Source: Clostridiaceae bacterium AF10-41 (lineage in GTDB: Bacteria; Bacillota; Clostridia; Clostridiales; Clostridiaceae). From it: a stretch of 50,072 nt of DNA. The stretch is from NCBI GenBank assembly GCA_027686065.1, contig JAQCTH010000021.1:1-50072 (forward strand), given 5' to 3'. This document shows, piece after piece, positions 38,328 to 48,440 of this stretch (position 1 is its first letter; every line of letters starts with the position of its first letter). Both the position numbers and the translations under genes were made by a program. A model generated the notes under the pieces. It was not told where the DNA came from. It did not search any database and was given only the letters and a program-made list of their open reading frames with translations.

Positions 38328-38636
38328 ATTTAATCCTCCTTAATTTAATTAATCACTATATATATATTTTATCATAGATTTTATAGAATATGTTTACATA
38401 AAAATAGTTAAAATAAAAAAGTGGATATACATAAATTTGCTTTTTCCGTCGCTTCGCTCCAAGTCAACACAAACTTACATATATCCACTTGATGTCTTTG
38501 AATATTGTAATTCATCATTTTTTCTTTAAAAACAGCTTTGACATCTTTCACTATTTCTATATACTTCAATATATTTTATTAATCTACCTAAGTTGCTTCA
38601 TTTCCTAAATACCACATTTTAATCGCCTTAATTTTA
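38328..38636. other. Gap after the DUF4179 gene
   Basis: A 309-nt gap with a long inverted repeat (38419-38490), a probable terminator on the minus strand, and about 146 nt of untranslated 3' sequence before it. No convincing reading frame; the stretch could be a 3' UTR or a decayed gene. Confidence 0.5.
38419..38490 (-). terminator. Long stem-loop terminator of the sigma/DUF4179 operon
   Basis: Two 21-nt arms (38419-38439 and 38470-38490) pair fully only in the minus-strand RNA, where three positions become G-U pairs; on the plus strand they are mismatches. The 30-nt loop holds GCTTCGC. On the minus strand the stem is followed by TTTTATTTTAAC. Confidence 0.7.
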
Positions 38637-39704
38637 TTACTCTAATTCTATTTCTATTGCCTCATCAAAAATATATTCTCTATCCTTTATTAACTCTTCT
38701 ACAGACTCATATTTTCGATCAGGTCCCTTATATGGAACAATCAACAACTTGTCTTGTACCTCTTTATCTAGGAACATGCTACATTCAATATAGCCTGTAA
38801 TCATATTTCCAGATGAAGTCATACCCTCTTCTAATATTAATACATTTTTATTAGTATCCATTATTGTAAATGATATATCTCTGTATTTATATTCTTCGTT
38901 TTTTATTTTTTTCTCATCCATTAGCGTAGTATTATATTTTAATACTATATCAATTGGTGATACTACAATACTTTTTATACTATATATATATCCATTTCCT
39001 AAATCAATTACCCTATTTATATCTATATCTTTAGTATTTTGAGTTATTCTTTCTCCATTATCATTAATACTAAATATCCAATTACCATAAATTCCCTTCT
39101 CCTTGCCATTTTGCTTATACTCTCCACCTGAATACTCTATATCTACCTTCATATCTTTATTTATATCTATATTTTTTAATTTTATCTGATGAAGCATCTC
39201 ATATGTTCCATCATCATTATATTTATATGTTGTTGATCCTCCTTTACTAATCTTTTCACCATCTATATATATATTAGGGAAAATTGTAATTACTTTAGTT
39301 TTTTTAAATTCTCTAGTATCAACTTTTACATTAACTATCGCCGTATCTTTCTTTAGCAAAAATTCATTTAGTGTAAATGTAATATCTTTATCTTTAACGC
39401 TACTTCCTATAACCTTTTTATAGTCATCATAAACTTTATTATTTTTAATACCAAGAAACTGTTCTAATTTGTTTCCTAATTGTCCTATGGTGGCTCTAAC
39501 TACTGTTGTATTAATAGTCATAGCTCCTACTATTAATACTGTCGATGCTGCCGCTATTATCTTTCTGTTATATTTCTTTTTAATATGAATTTTTCCTCTT
39601 AACCTATTTTTAATTTTCTTCTTTTCTAAATCATTAAGTTCAATATTTTCATATTTACTAAAATCAATTTTAGTTTCATTTAGTAATTCATAATCATTTT
39701 TCAT
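38637..39704 (-). CDS. DUF4179-domain protein, probable anti-sigma factor
   Basis: A 355-residue protein. A cytoplasmic N-terminus (about 1-50, where a sigma factor would bind) precedes one membrane helix (about 51-68, IIAAASTVLIVGAMTI), then a large extracellular part with the DUF4179 fold (from about 75). Proteins of this layout are encoded with ECF-type sigma factors and hold them inactive. The start chosen is the ATG at 39704, 9 nt after AGGAGG; a TTG upstream would overlap the sigma gene. The ribosome site lies in the end of the sigma gene, so translation is coupled. Confidence 0.82.
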   Translation of the reverse strand: MKNDYELLNETKIDFSKYENIELNDLEKKKIKNRLRGKIHIKKKYNRKIIAAASTVLIVGAMTINTTVVRATIGQLGNKLEQFLGIKNNKVYDDYKKVIGSSVKDKDITFTLNEFLLKKDTAIVNVKVDTREFKKTKVITIFPNIYIDGEKISKGGSTTYKYNDDGTYEMLHQIKLKNIDINKDMKVDIEYSGGEYKQNGKEKGIYGNWIFSINDNGERITQNTKDIDINRVIDLGNGYIYSIKSIVVSPIDIVLKYNTTLMDEKKIKNEEYKYRDISFTIMDTNKNVLILEEGMTSSGNMITGYIECSMFLDKEVQDKLLIVPYKGPDRKYESVEELIKDREYIFDEAIEIELE

Positions 39705-39717
39705 TTCATTATCCCTC

Positions 39718-40260
39718 CTAACCAATAGTTAAATTTTTATATTTTTTTCTTAACTTTTTACGACCTCTAGATAACCTATTATAAATTACATCTTCTTTAA
39801 TACCTGTTTCTTGAGCTAATTCTTGGATAGATTTTTCTTCTATATATCTTTTTATAAATAATTCTTTATCTTCTGGTTTTAAAAAGATTAATAATTCTTC
39901 TATCTCATCACTTAGTTCCTCTTGAATAATTCTACTGTCTATAAAAAGATTGTTTTCAACTTGCTTTATATCAAGCTCTTCATTAAATAATTTCAAGTAT
40001 TTCCGCTTATAATCAATAGACCTATATTGTGATATTGCAGCTATCCAGTTTTTTAATGAATTTTTCGAATTATCAAAACTATTAATATTATTCCAAACAG
40101 CCAATAAAACATCATTAATACATTCTTCTTGTTTATCATAAAGATTATATAAATGTTTTCTTACTATAGACGTAATTAATCCACCATAAGTATCAATTAA
40201 TAATTCTAATCCTCTCTCATCTCTCTTTTTAATAAACTTAACGATTTTTTCATCTTTCAT
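39718..40260 (-). CDS. ECF-type sigma-70 family sigma factor
   Basis: A 180-residue sigma factor with region 2 (about 15-85, including QEECINDVLLAVWNNI) and region 4 (about 125-175, KSIQELAQETGIKEDVIYNRLSRGRKKLR). It directs RNA polymerase to a stress or envelope regulon. The start chosen is the ATG at 40260 with AGGAGG upstream; the longer reading has no site. It forms a two-gene unit with the DUF4179 protein, which probably restrains it. No ECF-type autoregulatory promoter could be identified with confidence upstream. Confidence 0.9.
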   Translation of the reverse strand: MKDEKIVKFIKKRDERGLELLIDTYGGLITSIVRKHLYNLYDKQEECINDVLLAVWNNINSFDNSKNSLKNWIAAISQYRSIDYKRKYLKLFNEELDIKQVENNLFIDSRIIQEELSDEIEELLIFLKPEDKELFIKRYIEEKSIQELAQETGIKEDVIYNRLSRGRKKLRKKYKNLTIG

Positions 40261-40526
40261 ATCCTTCCTCCTATAAAATCTTTTACATCTATTAATACGA
40301 ATGATTAATTTCATTTCTATCAAATATAATTATTTTCTTAAAATTTTATAAGGTTCTAATTATATTGTATATATAAATATCTAAATCCCTTAAGATTAAT
40401 ATAAACTACTTATCTAAGTTAATCAGGACCACCTGTCAAATGCAACATCAAAACTTAAGAAGTCTCCATTATTTTTTCATATAATATCGAGTAAACAAAT
40501 AACAATAACTATATTATGGATATTAG

Positions 40527-40688
40527 AAAGAGCTGAAAATACAAATTTCAAATGGTAAATTGGTTATTAGAGTAATAGACTGCCCAGAAGATAACATTGA
40601 AGAAAGAATTCTAGTATTGGTGGATTCTTTTACTTTTAGTACTTCTGCAATTCCATTATTCCTTTTGCCGATTTTATATTTATTTTAG
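40527..40688 (+). pseudogene. Possible gene remnant (53 codons, no start)
   Basis: An open frame KELKIQISNGKLVIRV... with IDCPEDNIEERI reads like real protein. It is preceded by a stop, has no start codon in frame, and an ATG (40516, MDIRKS) leads into it only after a one-base shift. The final part, from about 40630, overlaps a minus-strand open frame. I do not recognise the family. Confidence 0.3.
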
Positions 40689-40836
40689 ACATCTCACTTT
40701 CACTTGTTTTTATAAAATTTATCTGTATATCTAAAAATAAATGGTTAACTACGTCAATCATAAGACTTACTAAAGCTCTTGCCTTCTGTTAAGTTTATGA
40801 TGTTATGTATAAACGGTAATATTCTAAATACAATAA

Positions 40837-40866
40837 AAAATAGAGGAGCACAATCCCCTCTATTTT
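40837..40866 (-). terminator. Terminator of manC
   Basis: AAAATAGAGG (40837-40846) pairs with CCTCTATTTT (40857-40866), 10-nt loop, and TTATTGTATTT follows on the minus strand. Confidence 0.8.
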
Positions 40867-40951
40867 ATAACTGATAATGGATAATGGATAATTAATAAAA
40901 TAATTTAACATATCTAAATCATAAAAATATTATCTTTGAAATTCTTTCATT

Positions 40952-42022
40952 TTAAATGTAGTCTTCATATTCAGGTTTATTAGTCAAATCATTTAACAAG
41001 TGTTTTATTTCTTGGTCCTTATTCTTGTCCATTATCAATATAACATCACCTGCATCTACTATAACTAAATCTTTTATTCCAAGACCTATTATTAAATTTT
41101 TATCTCCAAATATTGCACAATTTTCACTGTCTTGAAGATATACATTGTTGCTTATCTTATTATTTTTCTCTTCTTCTAAATATCTGCTCAAGGCTGAAAA
41201 ACTGCCTATATCATCCCATATAAAATCACTTTTTATTACAAAAGCTTTTCTTGTTTTTTGCATAACCCCGAAGTCTATTGATATTCCATCTATTAATGAA
41301 TATTGTTCATTAATAACCTCTTCCTCGTCTTCTTCTCCAATATGCTTGTATATTTCCATCAATGATTTGTATAATTGTGGTAAATATTTTTCTATTTCTC
41401 TTAATATTACATCTGCTCTAAATACAAACATTCCTGAATTCCATAAATAAGTTCCTTTTAATAAAAAGTCTTTCGCAACTTCAATATTTGGCTTTTCAGT
41501 AAATCTAGCAACTTTATAAGTAGGTATTTCAGATGACTGAATCCTTTGACCCATTTCAATATATCCGTATCCAGTTTCAGCTCTTGTTGGAGTTATTCCT
41601 AGCGTAACTATACCTCTTCTTTTATTTGCTATATCTACAGCCTGTGCTAATGTTTCTATATAAACCTTCTCATATTCTATATGGTGATCTGAAGGTAACA
41701 CAACCAGAATGGCATCTCCATCTTTTTTTAAAAGCTTAACGGCAGATAAACCTATACAAGTTGCAGTTTCTTTGTTTTGTGGTTCTGTAAAAATATTATT
41801 TGGATTTATATTGTGTAATTCACCTTTTATTTTGTCCTCATAATCTTTGTTAGTAACCACATAAATATTATCCTTCTTAATTAAAGGAGAAACTCTATCT
41901 ACTGTATTTTGTAGAAAACTTTTGTTATTTATAACTTTTAAAAATTGTTTAGGCTTACTTGATCTCGATAAAGGATAAAGTCTTGTACCTTTTCCTCCTG
42001 CTAATACTAGCCCGTATATCAA
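40952..42022 (-). CDS. manC: Mannose-1-phosphate guanylyltransferase
   Basis: A 356-residue nucleotidyltransferase: LAGGKGTRLYPLSR (7-20), LPSDHHI (about 110), FTEKPN (about 175) and WNSGMFVF (about 193). It makes GDP-mannose for surface glycans from GTP and mannose-1-P. It lacks the C-terminal phosphomannose isomerase domain of bifunctional enzymes. The start is TTG (42020-42022) with AAGGAG 10 nt upstream. It is a single gene with its own terminator. The nearest glycan gene in this window is the distant O-antigen-ligase-like one. Confidence 0.93.
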   Translation of the reverse strand: MIYGLVLAGGKGTRLYPLSRSSKPKQFLKVINNKSFLQNTVDRVSPLIKKDNIYVVTNKDYEDKIKGELHNINPNNIFTEPQNKETATCIGLSAVKLLKKDGDAILVVLPSDHHIEYEKVYIETLAQAVDIANKRRGIVTLGITPTRAETGYGYIEMGQRIQSSEIPTYKVARFTEKPNIEVAKDFLLKGTYLWNSGMFVFRADVILREIEKYLPQLYKSLMEIYKHIGEEDEEEVINEQYSLIDGISIDFGVMQKTRKAFVIKSDFIWDDIGSFSALSRYLEEEKNNKISNNVYLQDSENCAIFGDKNLIIGLGIKDLVIVDAGDVILIMDKNKDQEIKHLLNDLTNKPEYEDYI

Positions 42023-42149
42023 TAACTTTCAACTCCTTGTTAATACTATTATATATATTATGCCAGGTCTAATTTTTTTGTGAAATTATGCAGTATGGAA
42101 ACTTTTATTATAGACATATTTTATTTAATTTAGACTTTTTTAAAAAGAA

Positions 42150-42182
42150 AAATGGCTGTATTTGATGAGAATACAGCCATTT
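42150..42182 (-). terminator. Terminator of the isomerase/tkt/tal/galM operon
   Basis: Thirteen-bp perfect stem AAATGGCTGTATT (42150-42162) with its complement at 42170-42182, 7-nt loop, and TTCTTTTT on the minus strand. Confidence 0.92.
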
Positions 42183-42214
42183 GTGTAAAATAAAATTATT
42201 ATAGTATTATATTA

Positions 42215-43690
42215 TTATTTTATAAATGGATTTTCGTTTTTGTACAACATTCCCTTAGGTTGATTAAATCCTACTTCTTTCACTCCTAAGTATCTGAATA
42301 AGTTATAAATGGCCTTTCCAAAGTGACCAAATGCAACAGCTCCATGATGAGGATATCTTCCTTCTATTAACACGTGTCTATAGAATCTTCCCATTTCAGG
42401 AATTGCAAATATTCCTATAGCTCCAAAGGATCTTGTAGCAACTGGTAATACTTCTCCTTCTGCAACATATGCAGTAAGTTCAGCATCTGCATTGCTTTGT
42501 AATCTAAAGAAAGTGATATCTCCAGGAAGGATATCTCCTTCAAGAGTTCCTCTTGTAATGTTTGGCTCTTGATTTGGCTCTAAAGCTCTTGCCATAATCA
42601 TTTGGTTTTTCATAGTACAACTTGTAAGCTTGCAAGCTGCTGTATTTCCACAGTGGAAGCCCATAAATGTATCTTTTAATGTGTAGTTGAACTTTCCTCT
42701 AATTTCTGATTCATACATATCTTTTGGAACTGTATTATTGATATCTAATAAAGTTACGACATCTTGACTTATACATGTTCCAATGTATTCACTTAATGCA
42801 CCATAAATATCAACTTCACAAGATACTGGTATTCCTTTTGCTGCTAATCTACTGTTTACATAGCATGGAACAAATCCAAATTGAGTTTGGAATGATGGCC
42901 AACATTTATTTGCAAATACTACGAATTCTCTAGAACCCTTATGTGCTTCCATCCAGTCTAATAATGTAAGCTCATATTGTGCAAGCTTTGGCAGGATACC
43001 AGGCATTTTGTTTCCTTCGCCTAACTCCTTTTCCATGTCTGCAATTACTTCTGGAATTCTAGGGTCATCTTTATGATCATTAAATGCAGCATATAAATCT
43101 AATTCAGAGTTTTCTTCAATTTCTACTCCCAAATTATATAATTGCTTAATTGGTGCATTACAAGCTAAGAAGTCTTGTGGTCTTGGACCAAAAGATATTA
43201 TTTTTAAGTTTTTAAGTCCAATTAAAGATGTTGCTACTGGAACAAATTCTTTAATCATTTCTGCAACTTCTTCTGCTGTTCCAACTGGGTATTCTGGTAT
43301 ATATGCATTTATGTTTCTAAGTGCTAAATTGTAACTAGCATTAAGCATTCCACAATAAGCATCTCCTCTTCCACCAATTAAGTTATCTCCAGATTCTTCA
43401 GATGCTGCAACAAACATTACAGGTCCATTAAATTCTTTTGCTAATAATGTTTCTGCTGTTTCTGGTCCAAAGTTACCTAAGTAAACTACTAAAGCATTTA
43501 CTTCTGCTTCATTAATATCCTTTAATGCTTCTCTCATATGAAGTTCATTTTCTACTGTTACTGGACATTCATATATTTCCCCATGAAATTCCTCTACTAC
43601 AGCTTTTCTACGATTTGCTGATAATTCCATTGGAAAACAATCTCTACTTACTGCAACTATTCCTAATTTAACCTTTGGTATGTTATTCAT
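42215..43690 (-). CDS. L-fucose/L-arabinose isomerase-family protein
   Basis: A 491-residue protein of the FucI/AraA-like superfamily (FGPRPQDFLACN about 167, GNTAACKLTSC about 346, and a C-terminal HHGAVAFGHFGKA stretch). Such enzymes convert aldoses to ketoses with a divalent metal. The usual AraA and FucI N-termini are absent, so the exact substrate is open. The adjacent transketolase, transaldolase and galM favour a pentose such as L-arabinose. GGAGGGG precedes the ATG. It is the last gene of the galM-tal-tkt-isomerase operon, 65 nt after tkt. Confidence 0.8.
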   Translation of the reverse strand: MNNIPKVKLGIVAVSRDCFPMELSANRRKAVVEEFHGEIYECPVTVENELHMREALKDINEAEVNALVVYLGNFGPETAETLLAKEFNGPVMFVAASEESGDNLIGGRGDAYCGMLNASYNLALRNINAYIPEYPVGTAEEVAEMIKEFVPVATSLIGLKNLKIISFGPRPQDFLACNAPIKQLYNLGVEIEENSELDLYAAFNDHKDDPRIPEVIADMEKELGEGNKMPGILPKLAQYELTLLDWMEAHKGSREFVVFANKCWPSFQTQFGFVPCYVNSRLAAKGIPVSCEVDIYGALSEYIGTCISQDVVTLLDINNTVPKDMYESEIRGKFNYTLKDTFMGFHCGNTAACKLTSCTMKNQMIMARALEPNQEPNITRGTLEGDILPGDITFFRLQSNADAELTAYVAEGEVLPVATRSFGAIGIFAIPEMGRFYRHVLIEGRYPHHGAVAFGHFGKAIYNLFRYLGVKEVGFNQPKGMLYKNENPFIK

Positions 43691-43755
43691 TTATATCCCC
43701 TCCAAAATAATGCTTATAATTTTTATTTTAAATCTCCGAGAAACTATCTTTTCAC

Positions 43756-45753
43756 TTATTTATTTTTATTGATACAGTTAATTGATTTCTCAACAACATT
43801 TTCAACAGTAAAACCAAACTTCTTAAATAATATTTCTGCATTTCCTGATTCACCAAATGTATCAAGTGAAATTATCTCACCATCTAATCCAACATATTTA
43901 TGCCATCCAAATGAAGTTAATGCTTCAACAGCTACTCTTGTTCTTACTAAATTAGGAAGTACACTTTCTTTATATTCCTTATCTTGTGAATCAAATAATT
44001 CAAAGCAAGGAATACTAACCACTCTTGCATCTATGCCTTGTTCGTAAAGCTTATCTGCTGCCTTATAAACTAGTTCTACTTCTGAACCTGATGCCATTAA
44101 TATAATATCTGGAACCTCTTTTTTAGATTCCTTAATTATATATCCACCCTTTAAAGCTCTCTTTGGGCAACCTTCATATAGTGGTAACTTTTGTCTTGTT
44201 AATACTAATGAAGTTGGGGTTTCCCCATTTGTTACTGCATAATACCAAGCTGCTGCTGTTTCCTTTGAGTCTGCTGGTCTAAATACAGCCATATTAGGCA
44301 TACTTCTTAGTGCTGCTAATTGCTCTATAGGTTGATGAGTTGGTCCATCCTCTCCTACTCCAATACTATCGTGAGTTAATACATATGCTACTGGTAACTT
44401 CATTAATGAAGATAGTCTCATTGCGCCCTTCATGTAGTCACTAAATACGAAGAAGGTTGCACAGAATACTTTAAGACCACCATGTGCATAGATTCCATTA
44501 GCTATTGCAGCCATTGCATGCTCTCTTACTCCAAAGTGAAGATTTTGTCCACTTCTATCTTCTGCTGAAAAATCTCCCTTGTTATTCATATAACTCTTAT
44601 TTGAAGGTGCTAAATCTGCTGATCCCCCAATTAAGTTTGGAATAATATTTGCTAATCTATTAATAACTATTCCTGAAGAATCTCTAGTAGCCATTTCTTT
44701 ATCAAAATGCCAGAATTCCTCATTATTTAATAATGCTTCTTTATCTACTTCATTTTCCATCCATTTAGTATATTCACTTGCTAATTCAGGATAAGCATTT
44801 TTATATTCTTCAAAAGCTTCATTCCATTTTTCTTCTTTTGCTATTCCTTCATTAATATAATTATTCATATTTTCATATACTTCATCTGGAACATAGAAGG
44901 AAGGTTCTAATTTCCATCCACAGTTTTCCTTTAAAGCTTTGATATTTTCTTCCCCTAATGGTTCTCCGTGAGCTGATGCTTTTCCTTGCTTTGCAGGACA
45001 TCCATATCCAATTATGTTTTTAACTATTATAATTGAAGGTTTTGTATTTTCTGCCTTCGCTTCATCTATAGCCTTTGAAATTGTTTCTATATCATTTCCG
45101 TCATTAACTTTAAGTACTTGCCATCCATATGCTTCATATCTTTTTGCAACATCTTCTCTAAAAGCAATATCGGTATCACCTTCAATTGAAATGTTGTTTG
45201 AATCATAAAGTGCAATTAATTTTCCAAGTCCTAATGTTCCTGCTAATGAGGAAGCTTCTCCTGAAACTCCTTCCATAAGACATCCATCACCAACAATTGT
45301 ATATGTGTAGTGATTAACTATATCAAATTTATCTTTATTAAACTTTTCTGCTAAGTAGCTTTCAGCCATAGCCATACCTACAGCATTACATATACCTTGT
45401 CCAAGTGGACCTGTTGTTATTTCTACTCCCTTTGTATGCTTATATTCTGGGTGTCCTGGAGTTAAGCTTCCAACTTGTCTAAAGTTTTTAATATCCTCAA
45501 CACTTATTCCATATCCAAATAAATGTAATAATGAATATTCAAGCATTGATCCATGACCTGCTGATAATATAAATCTATCTCTATTATCCCAATTAGGATT
45601 TTTACCGTTATGGTTCATTTTACTCCATAAAGTAAATGCCATTGTAGCTGCTCCAAGTGGCAAGCCTGGATGTCCAGAATTTGATTTTTGTATTGCATCT
45701 GCTGATAAAACTCTTATAGCATTTATCGATAATGTATCTAATTCTCTATTCAT
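43756..45753 (-). CDS. tkt: Transketolase
   Basis: A full-length 665-residue thiamine-diphosphate enzyme: [10 protein letters not shown] (about 26), [20 protein letters not shown] (ThDP motif, about 145), [16 protein letters not shown] and [16 protein letters not shown] region (400-475). It moves two-carbon units in the non-oxidative pentose phosphate pathway. GTGAGGG precedes the ATG. It lies 27 nt after tal, in the operon. Confidence 0.97.
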   Translation of the reverse strand: MNRELDTLSINAIRVLSADAIQKSNSGHPGLPLGAATMAFTLWSKMNHNGKNPNWDNRDRFILSAGHGSMLEYSLLHLFGYGISVEDIKNFRQVGSLTPGHPEYKHTKGVEITTGPLGQGICNAVGMAMAESYLAEKFNKDKFDIVNHYTYTIVGDGCLMEGVSGEASSLAGTLGLGKLIALYDSNNISIEGDTDIAFREDVAKRYEAYGWQVLKVNDGNDIETISKAIDEAKAENTKPSIIIVKNIIGYGCPAKQGKASAHGEPLGEENIKALKENCGWKLEPSFYVPDEVYENMNNYINEGIAKEEKWNEAFEEYKNAYPELASEYTKWMENEVDKEALLNNEEFWHFDKEMATRDSSGIVINRLANIIPNLIGGSADLAPSNKSYMNNKGDFSAEDRSGQNLHFGVREHAMAAIANGIYAHGGLKVFCATFFVFSDYMKGAMRLSSLMKLPVAYVLTHDSIGVGEDGPTHQPIEQLAALRSMPNMAVFRPADSKETAAAWYYAVTNGETPTSLVLTRQKLPLYEGCPKRALKGGYIIKESKKEVPDIILMASGSEVELVYKAADKLYEQGIDARVVSIPCFELFDSQDKEYKESVLPNLVRTRVAVEALTSFGWHKYVGLDGEIISLDTFGESGNAEILFKKFGFTVENVVEKSINCINKNK

Positions 45754-45780
45754 ATTTCCCTCACTTTTCTTACAATAATA

Positions 45781-46431
45781 TTATTTATTTCCAAAAGCTT
45801 GTTCCCAATCTGCTTTAAACTTTTCAAGCCCTTGATCTGTTAATGGGTGCTTTAACATTTGTTTTACTAAGTCATAAGGAACTGTTGATATATCTGCTCC
45901 TGCTCTAGCAGCTTCTAAAACATGTACTGGATTTCTAACACTTGCTGCAATTATTTGTGTTTCTATTCCGTACAAACTGAATATTTCTGAAATATCTCTT
46001 ACTAAATCCATACCTATCATTGAGATATCATCTAATCTTCCAAGGAATGGACTAACGTATGTTGCTCCTGCATTTGCTGCAAGTAAAGCTTGATTTGCTG
46101 AAAAAATTAAAGTTACATTAGTTTTTATTCCTTCACTATTTAAAACCTTTGTTGCCTTTAAGCCTTCGCCAGTCATAGGAATTTTAACTATCATATTTTT
46201 ATGAATTTTAGCTATTTCTCTACCTTCTTTTATCATTCCACCAGCATCTTCACTAACTACTTCTCCACTAATTGGTCCATCAACAATTTCTGTGATTTCT
46301 TTTATTACTTCATTAAAGTCTCTTCCTTCTTTTGCAATAAGAGATGGATTAGTTGTTACTCCGGAAATAACTCCCATTTCATTTATTTCTCTTATATGTT
46401 TTACATTTGCAGTGTCTAAGAAAAATTTCAT
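45781..46431 (-). CDS. tal: Transaldolase, short TalC/FSA type
   Basis: A 216-residue protein of the short transaldolase family ([29 protein letters not shown], the Schiff-base Lys in [35 protein letters not shown]). It transfers dihydroxyacetone units between sugar phosphates. Fructose-6-phosphate aldolase is the alternative within the family; tkt as a neighbour favours transaldolase. A GAGAGGT site precedes the ATG. It lies 30 nt after galM. Confidence 0.92.
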   Translation of the reverse strand: MKFFLDTANVKHIREINEMGVISGVTTNPSLIAKEGRDFNEVIKEITEIVDGPISGEVVSEDAGGMIKEGREIAKIHKNMIVKIPMTGEGLKATKVLNSEGIKTNVTLIFSANQALLAANAGATYVSPFLGRLDDISMIGMDLVRDISEIFSLYGIETQIIAASVRNPVHVLEAARAGADISTVPYDLVKQMLKHPLTDQGLEKFKADWEQAFGNK

Positions 46432-46461
46432 TTTTACTACCTCTCTCTCAATCTTATAATT

Positions 46462-47517
46462 TTATATTGTTATAAATTTATATATTGTTGTATGTCTATA
46501 TTCATCATTTGCCTTAAGCAATGAAGATTCAAAATTACTATCATTTATAGCATTAGGAACAAATTGAGTTTCTAAGCATATTCCACTTCTTCTTTTATAC
46601 GCTACATTTTCTTTTCCTATTTCAGTGCCATCAAGGAAATTACCAGTATAAACTTGAACCCCCACATTAGTTGTGTACATTTCCATAGCTCTTCCACTTA
46701 CTTCATCAACAAGCATAGCAGATAAATCCTTTAAATCTCCATTGGCATTTAACATCCAGTTATGATCATAACCTTTTCCAAATTCAATTTGTTCATCTTC
46801 ATCATTTATGTTTTTACCTATTTTTTTCAATTTTCTGAAATCCATTGGTGTATTTTCTATACTTCTTGTTTCTCCAGTTGGAATTGAATATTTATCGTTT
46901 ACAGTAAAGCTATCTGCATTTACCATTAACTTTTGATCTAAAATATCATTTGAAGCATGTCCTCTAAGATTAAAATATGAATGATTAGTAAGATTAATAA
47001 CTGTATCTTTATCACTAACAGCTCTATATTCTATTTTTAGTTCATTGTCATCAGTAAGAGAATAGAATACATTTACATTTAAGTTACCAGGATATCCTTC
47101 CTCTCCATCTTCACTTAGGTATGATAATTTTAATATATTATTATCACTATCAACTACTTCTGAATCCCATACAACTTTGTCAAAGCCTTTATTTCCTCCA
47201 TGAAGATGATTAACTCCATCATTAGCAGCTAAAACATACTCTTTCCCATTAATTGTGAACTTACTATTTTCTATTCTATTTCCACAACGTCCAATTAATG
47301 CTCCATGAAACTTTTTACCTTCTTCATATCCTTCAATGCTATCATATCCTAAGACAACATCATCGAAATTACCATACTTATCTGGGACATTAATTTCTAC
47401 TATAGCTCCACCATAAGTTATTACTTTAACCTTCATTTTATTTTTATTAATTAGGGTATAACTTTTTACTTCCACTCCACTTTTCGTTGTTCCAAATGAC
47501 TTCTCAACTATAGACAT
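46462..47517 (-). CDS. galM: Aldose 1-epimerase (mutarotase)
   Basis: A 351-residue GalM with GRCGNRIEN (about 76), NHLHGGNKGFDK (about 103), the catalytic His in LTNHSYFNLRG (about 180) and the Glu in CLETQFVPNA (about 315). It interconverts alpha and beta forms of aldoses before phosphorylation or isomerisation. GGAGGAG precedes the ATG. It is the first gene of the galM-tal-tkt-isomerase operon; a promoter lies at 47558-47586. Confidence 0.95.
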   Translation of the reverse strand: MSIVEKSFGTTKSGVEVKSYTLINKNKMKVKVITYGGAIVEINVPDKYGNFDDVVLGYDSIEGYEEGKKFHGALIGRCGNRIENSKFTINGKEYVLAANDGVNHLHGGNKGFDKVVWDSEVVDSDNNILKLSYLSEDGEEGYPGNLNVNVFYSLTDDNELKIEYRAVSDKDTVINLTNHSYFNLRGHASNDILDQKLMVNADSFTVNDKYSIPTGETRSIENTPMDFRKLKKIGKNINDEDEQIEFGKGYDHNWMLNANGDLKDLSAMLVDEVSGRAMEMYTTNVGVQVYTGNFLDGTEIGKENVAYKRRSGICLETQFVPNAINDSNFESSLLKANDEYRHTTIYKFITI

Positions 47518-47557
47518 AATCTCTCCTCCAAACTAATCTTCTATACAAATTTATCTT

Positions 47558-47586
47558 ATAATATATGTAGTAAATATAACAAGCAA
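47558..47586 (-). promoter_or_regulatory. Predicted promoter of the galM-tal-tkt-isomerase operon
   Basis: Minus-strand TTGCTT (47581-47586), a 17-nt spacer, TATTAT (47558-47563), 40 nt before the galM ATG. It overlaps the gap after the response regulator gene. Confidence 0.6.
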
Positions 47587-47619
47587 TTAATTATTTATAA
47601 TTAGACAATTTTTGTTCTT

Positions 47620-48426
47620 TTATTTATTACTTATATCTATGATACTTTTTTTATAATCCTTTATAGATTGTCCTTTGTATTTCTTGAACCAGTTACTAAA
47701 ATAATTTGGATCATCAAAGCCTACTCTTTTAGCAATTTCATAAGCCTTAAAATTTGGGTTTTCCAGCATTTTTAATGCTATTTCCATCTTTGTCTTAGTT
47801 ATATATTCTCCAAAATTTTCATTAGTTTTTTCTTTAAAGAACCTGCTTAAATAGCTTGAGTTTAGATAAAAATGTTTAGCTACACTTTTTAATGATAAAT
47901 CTTGACTAGAAATATTTTTTATTATATATTTTTTTATTTGATTAATATTAACGCATTTATCATCATATCCTTCCTCAACATCCATTATTTCTGTAAGATC
48001 TCCTATTGTTTCTTTAATATTTTTAACTTCATTAATTTCTGCCTTTTCTTTTTCTATTTTTTCTTTTAACCTCAAAACAACATCTTTTAGTTCTTCATCA
48101 TCAATTGGCTTTAATAAAAAATCACTTATTCCGAGCCTTATACTCCTTTTAGCATATTCAAATTCACTATATCCAGTTATTACAATTACTTTCACATCCG
48201 GATATTTATCTAAAAGATGTTTACTCATATCTAGTCCATTAGTTAATGGCATATTTATATCAGTTAAAACTATATCTGGTTTACTTTTCTCCATTAAGCT
48301 TAAACATTCATGTGCATTAGAGGCTTCTCCTATTATTTCAATACCCAAAGAGTCCCAATCTATGCAATTACGTATAAGGTTTCTTATTAAATATTCATCA
48401 TCAACAATTACTATTTTTGTTTTCAA
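47620..48426 (-). CDS. Response regulator with AraC DNA-binding domain (YesN type)
   Basis: A 268-residue regulator: receiver domain (1-120, phosphorylated D56 in VLTDINMP, K in FLLKPIDD) and AraC-type double helix-turn-helix (about 165-262, LSLKSVAKHFYLNSSYLSRFFKEK and KAYEIAKRVGFDDPNYFSNWFKK). The start is TTG (48424-48426) with AGAGGGGG upstream. It follows its kinase by 14 nt and lies 102 nt before galM, so it probably switches on that operon or a nearby sugar transporter beyond the window. Confidence 0.92.
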   Translation of the reverse strand: MKTKIVIVDDEYLIRNLIRNCIDWDSLGIEIIGEASNAHECLSLMEKSKPDIVLTDINMPLTNGLDMSKHLLDKYPDVKVIVITGYSEFEYAKRSIRLGISDFLLKPIDDEELKDVVLRLKEKIEKEKAEINEVKNIKETIGDLTEIMDVEEGYDDKCVNINQIKKYIIKNISSQDLSLKSVAKHFYLNSSYLSRFFKEKTNENFGEYITKTKMEIALKMLENPNFKAYEIAKRVGFDDPNYFSNWFKKYKGQSIKDYKKSIIDISNK

Positions 48427-48440
48427 TAGAATCCCCCTCT

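Larger units (their letters stand above)
40261..40951. other. Gap between the sigma factor and manC, with decayed coding traces
   Basis: A 691-nt gap. It holds the sigma leader, a 53-codon open frame without a start codon (40527-40688), short frames on the minus strand across 40640-40800 that join only after a frameshift, the manC terminator (40837-40866), and repeat units GATAATG-GATAATG near 40873-40887. It looks like a site of gene decay. Confidence 0.5.

Noticed and set aside
38419..38490. A miniature transposable element at the long inverted repeat
   Set aside because: The arms pair best as RNA on one strand only and are followed by a T run, which fits a terminator better; no target-site duplication is visible.
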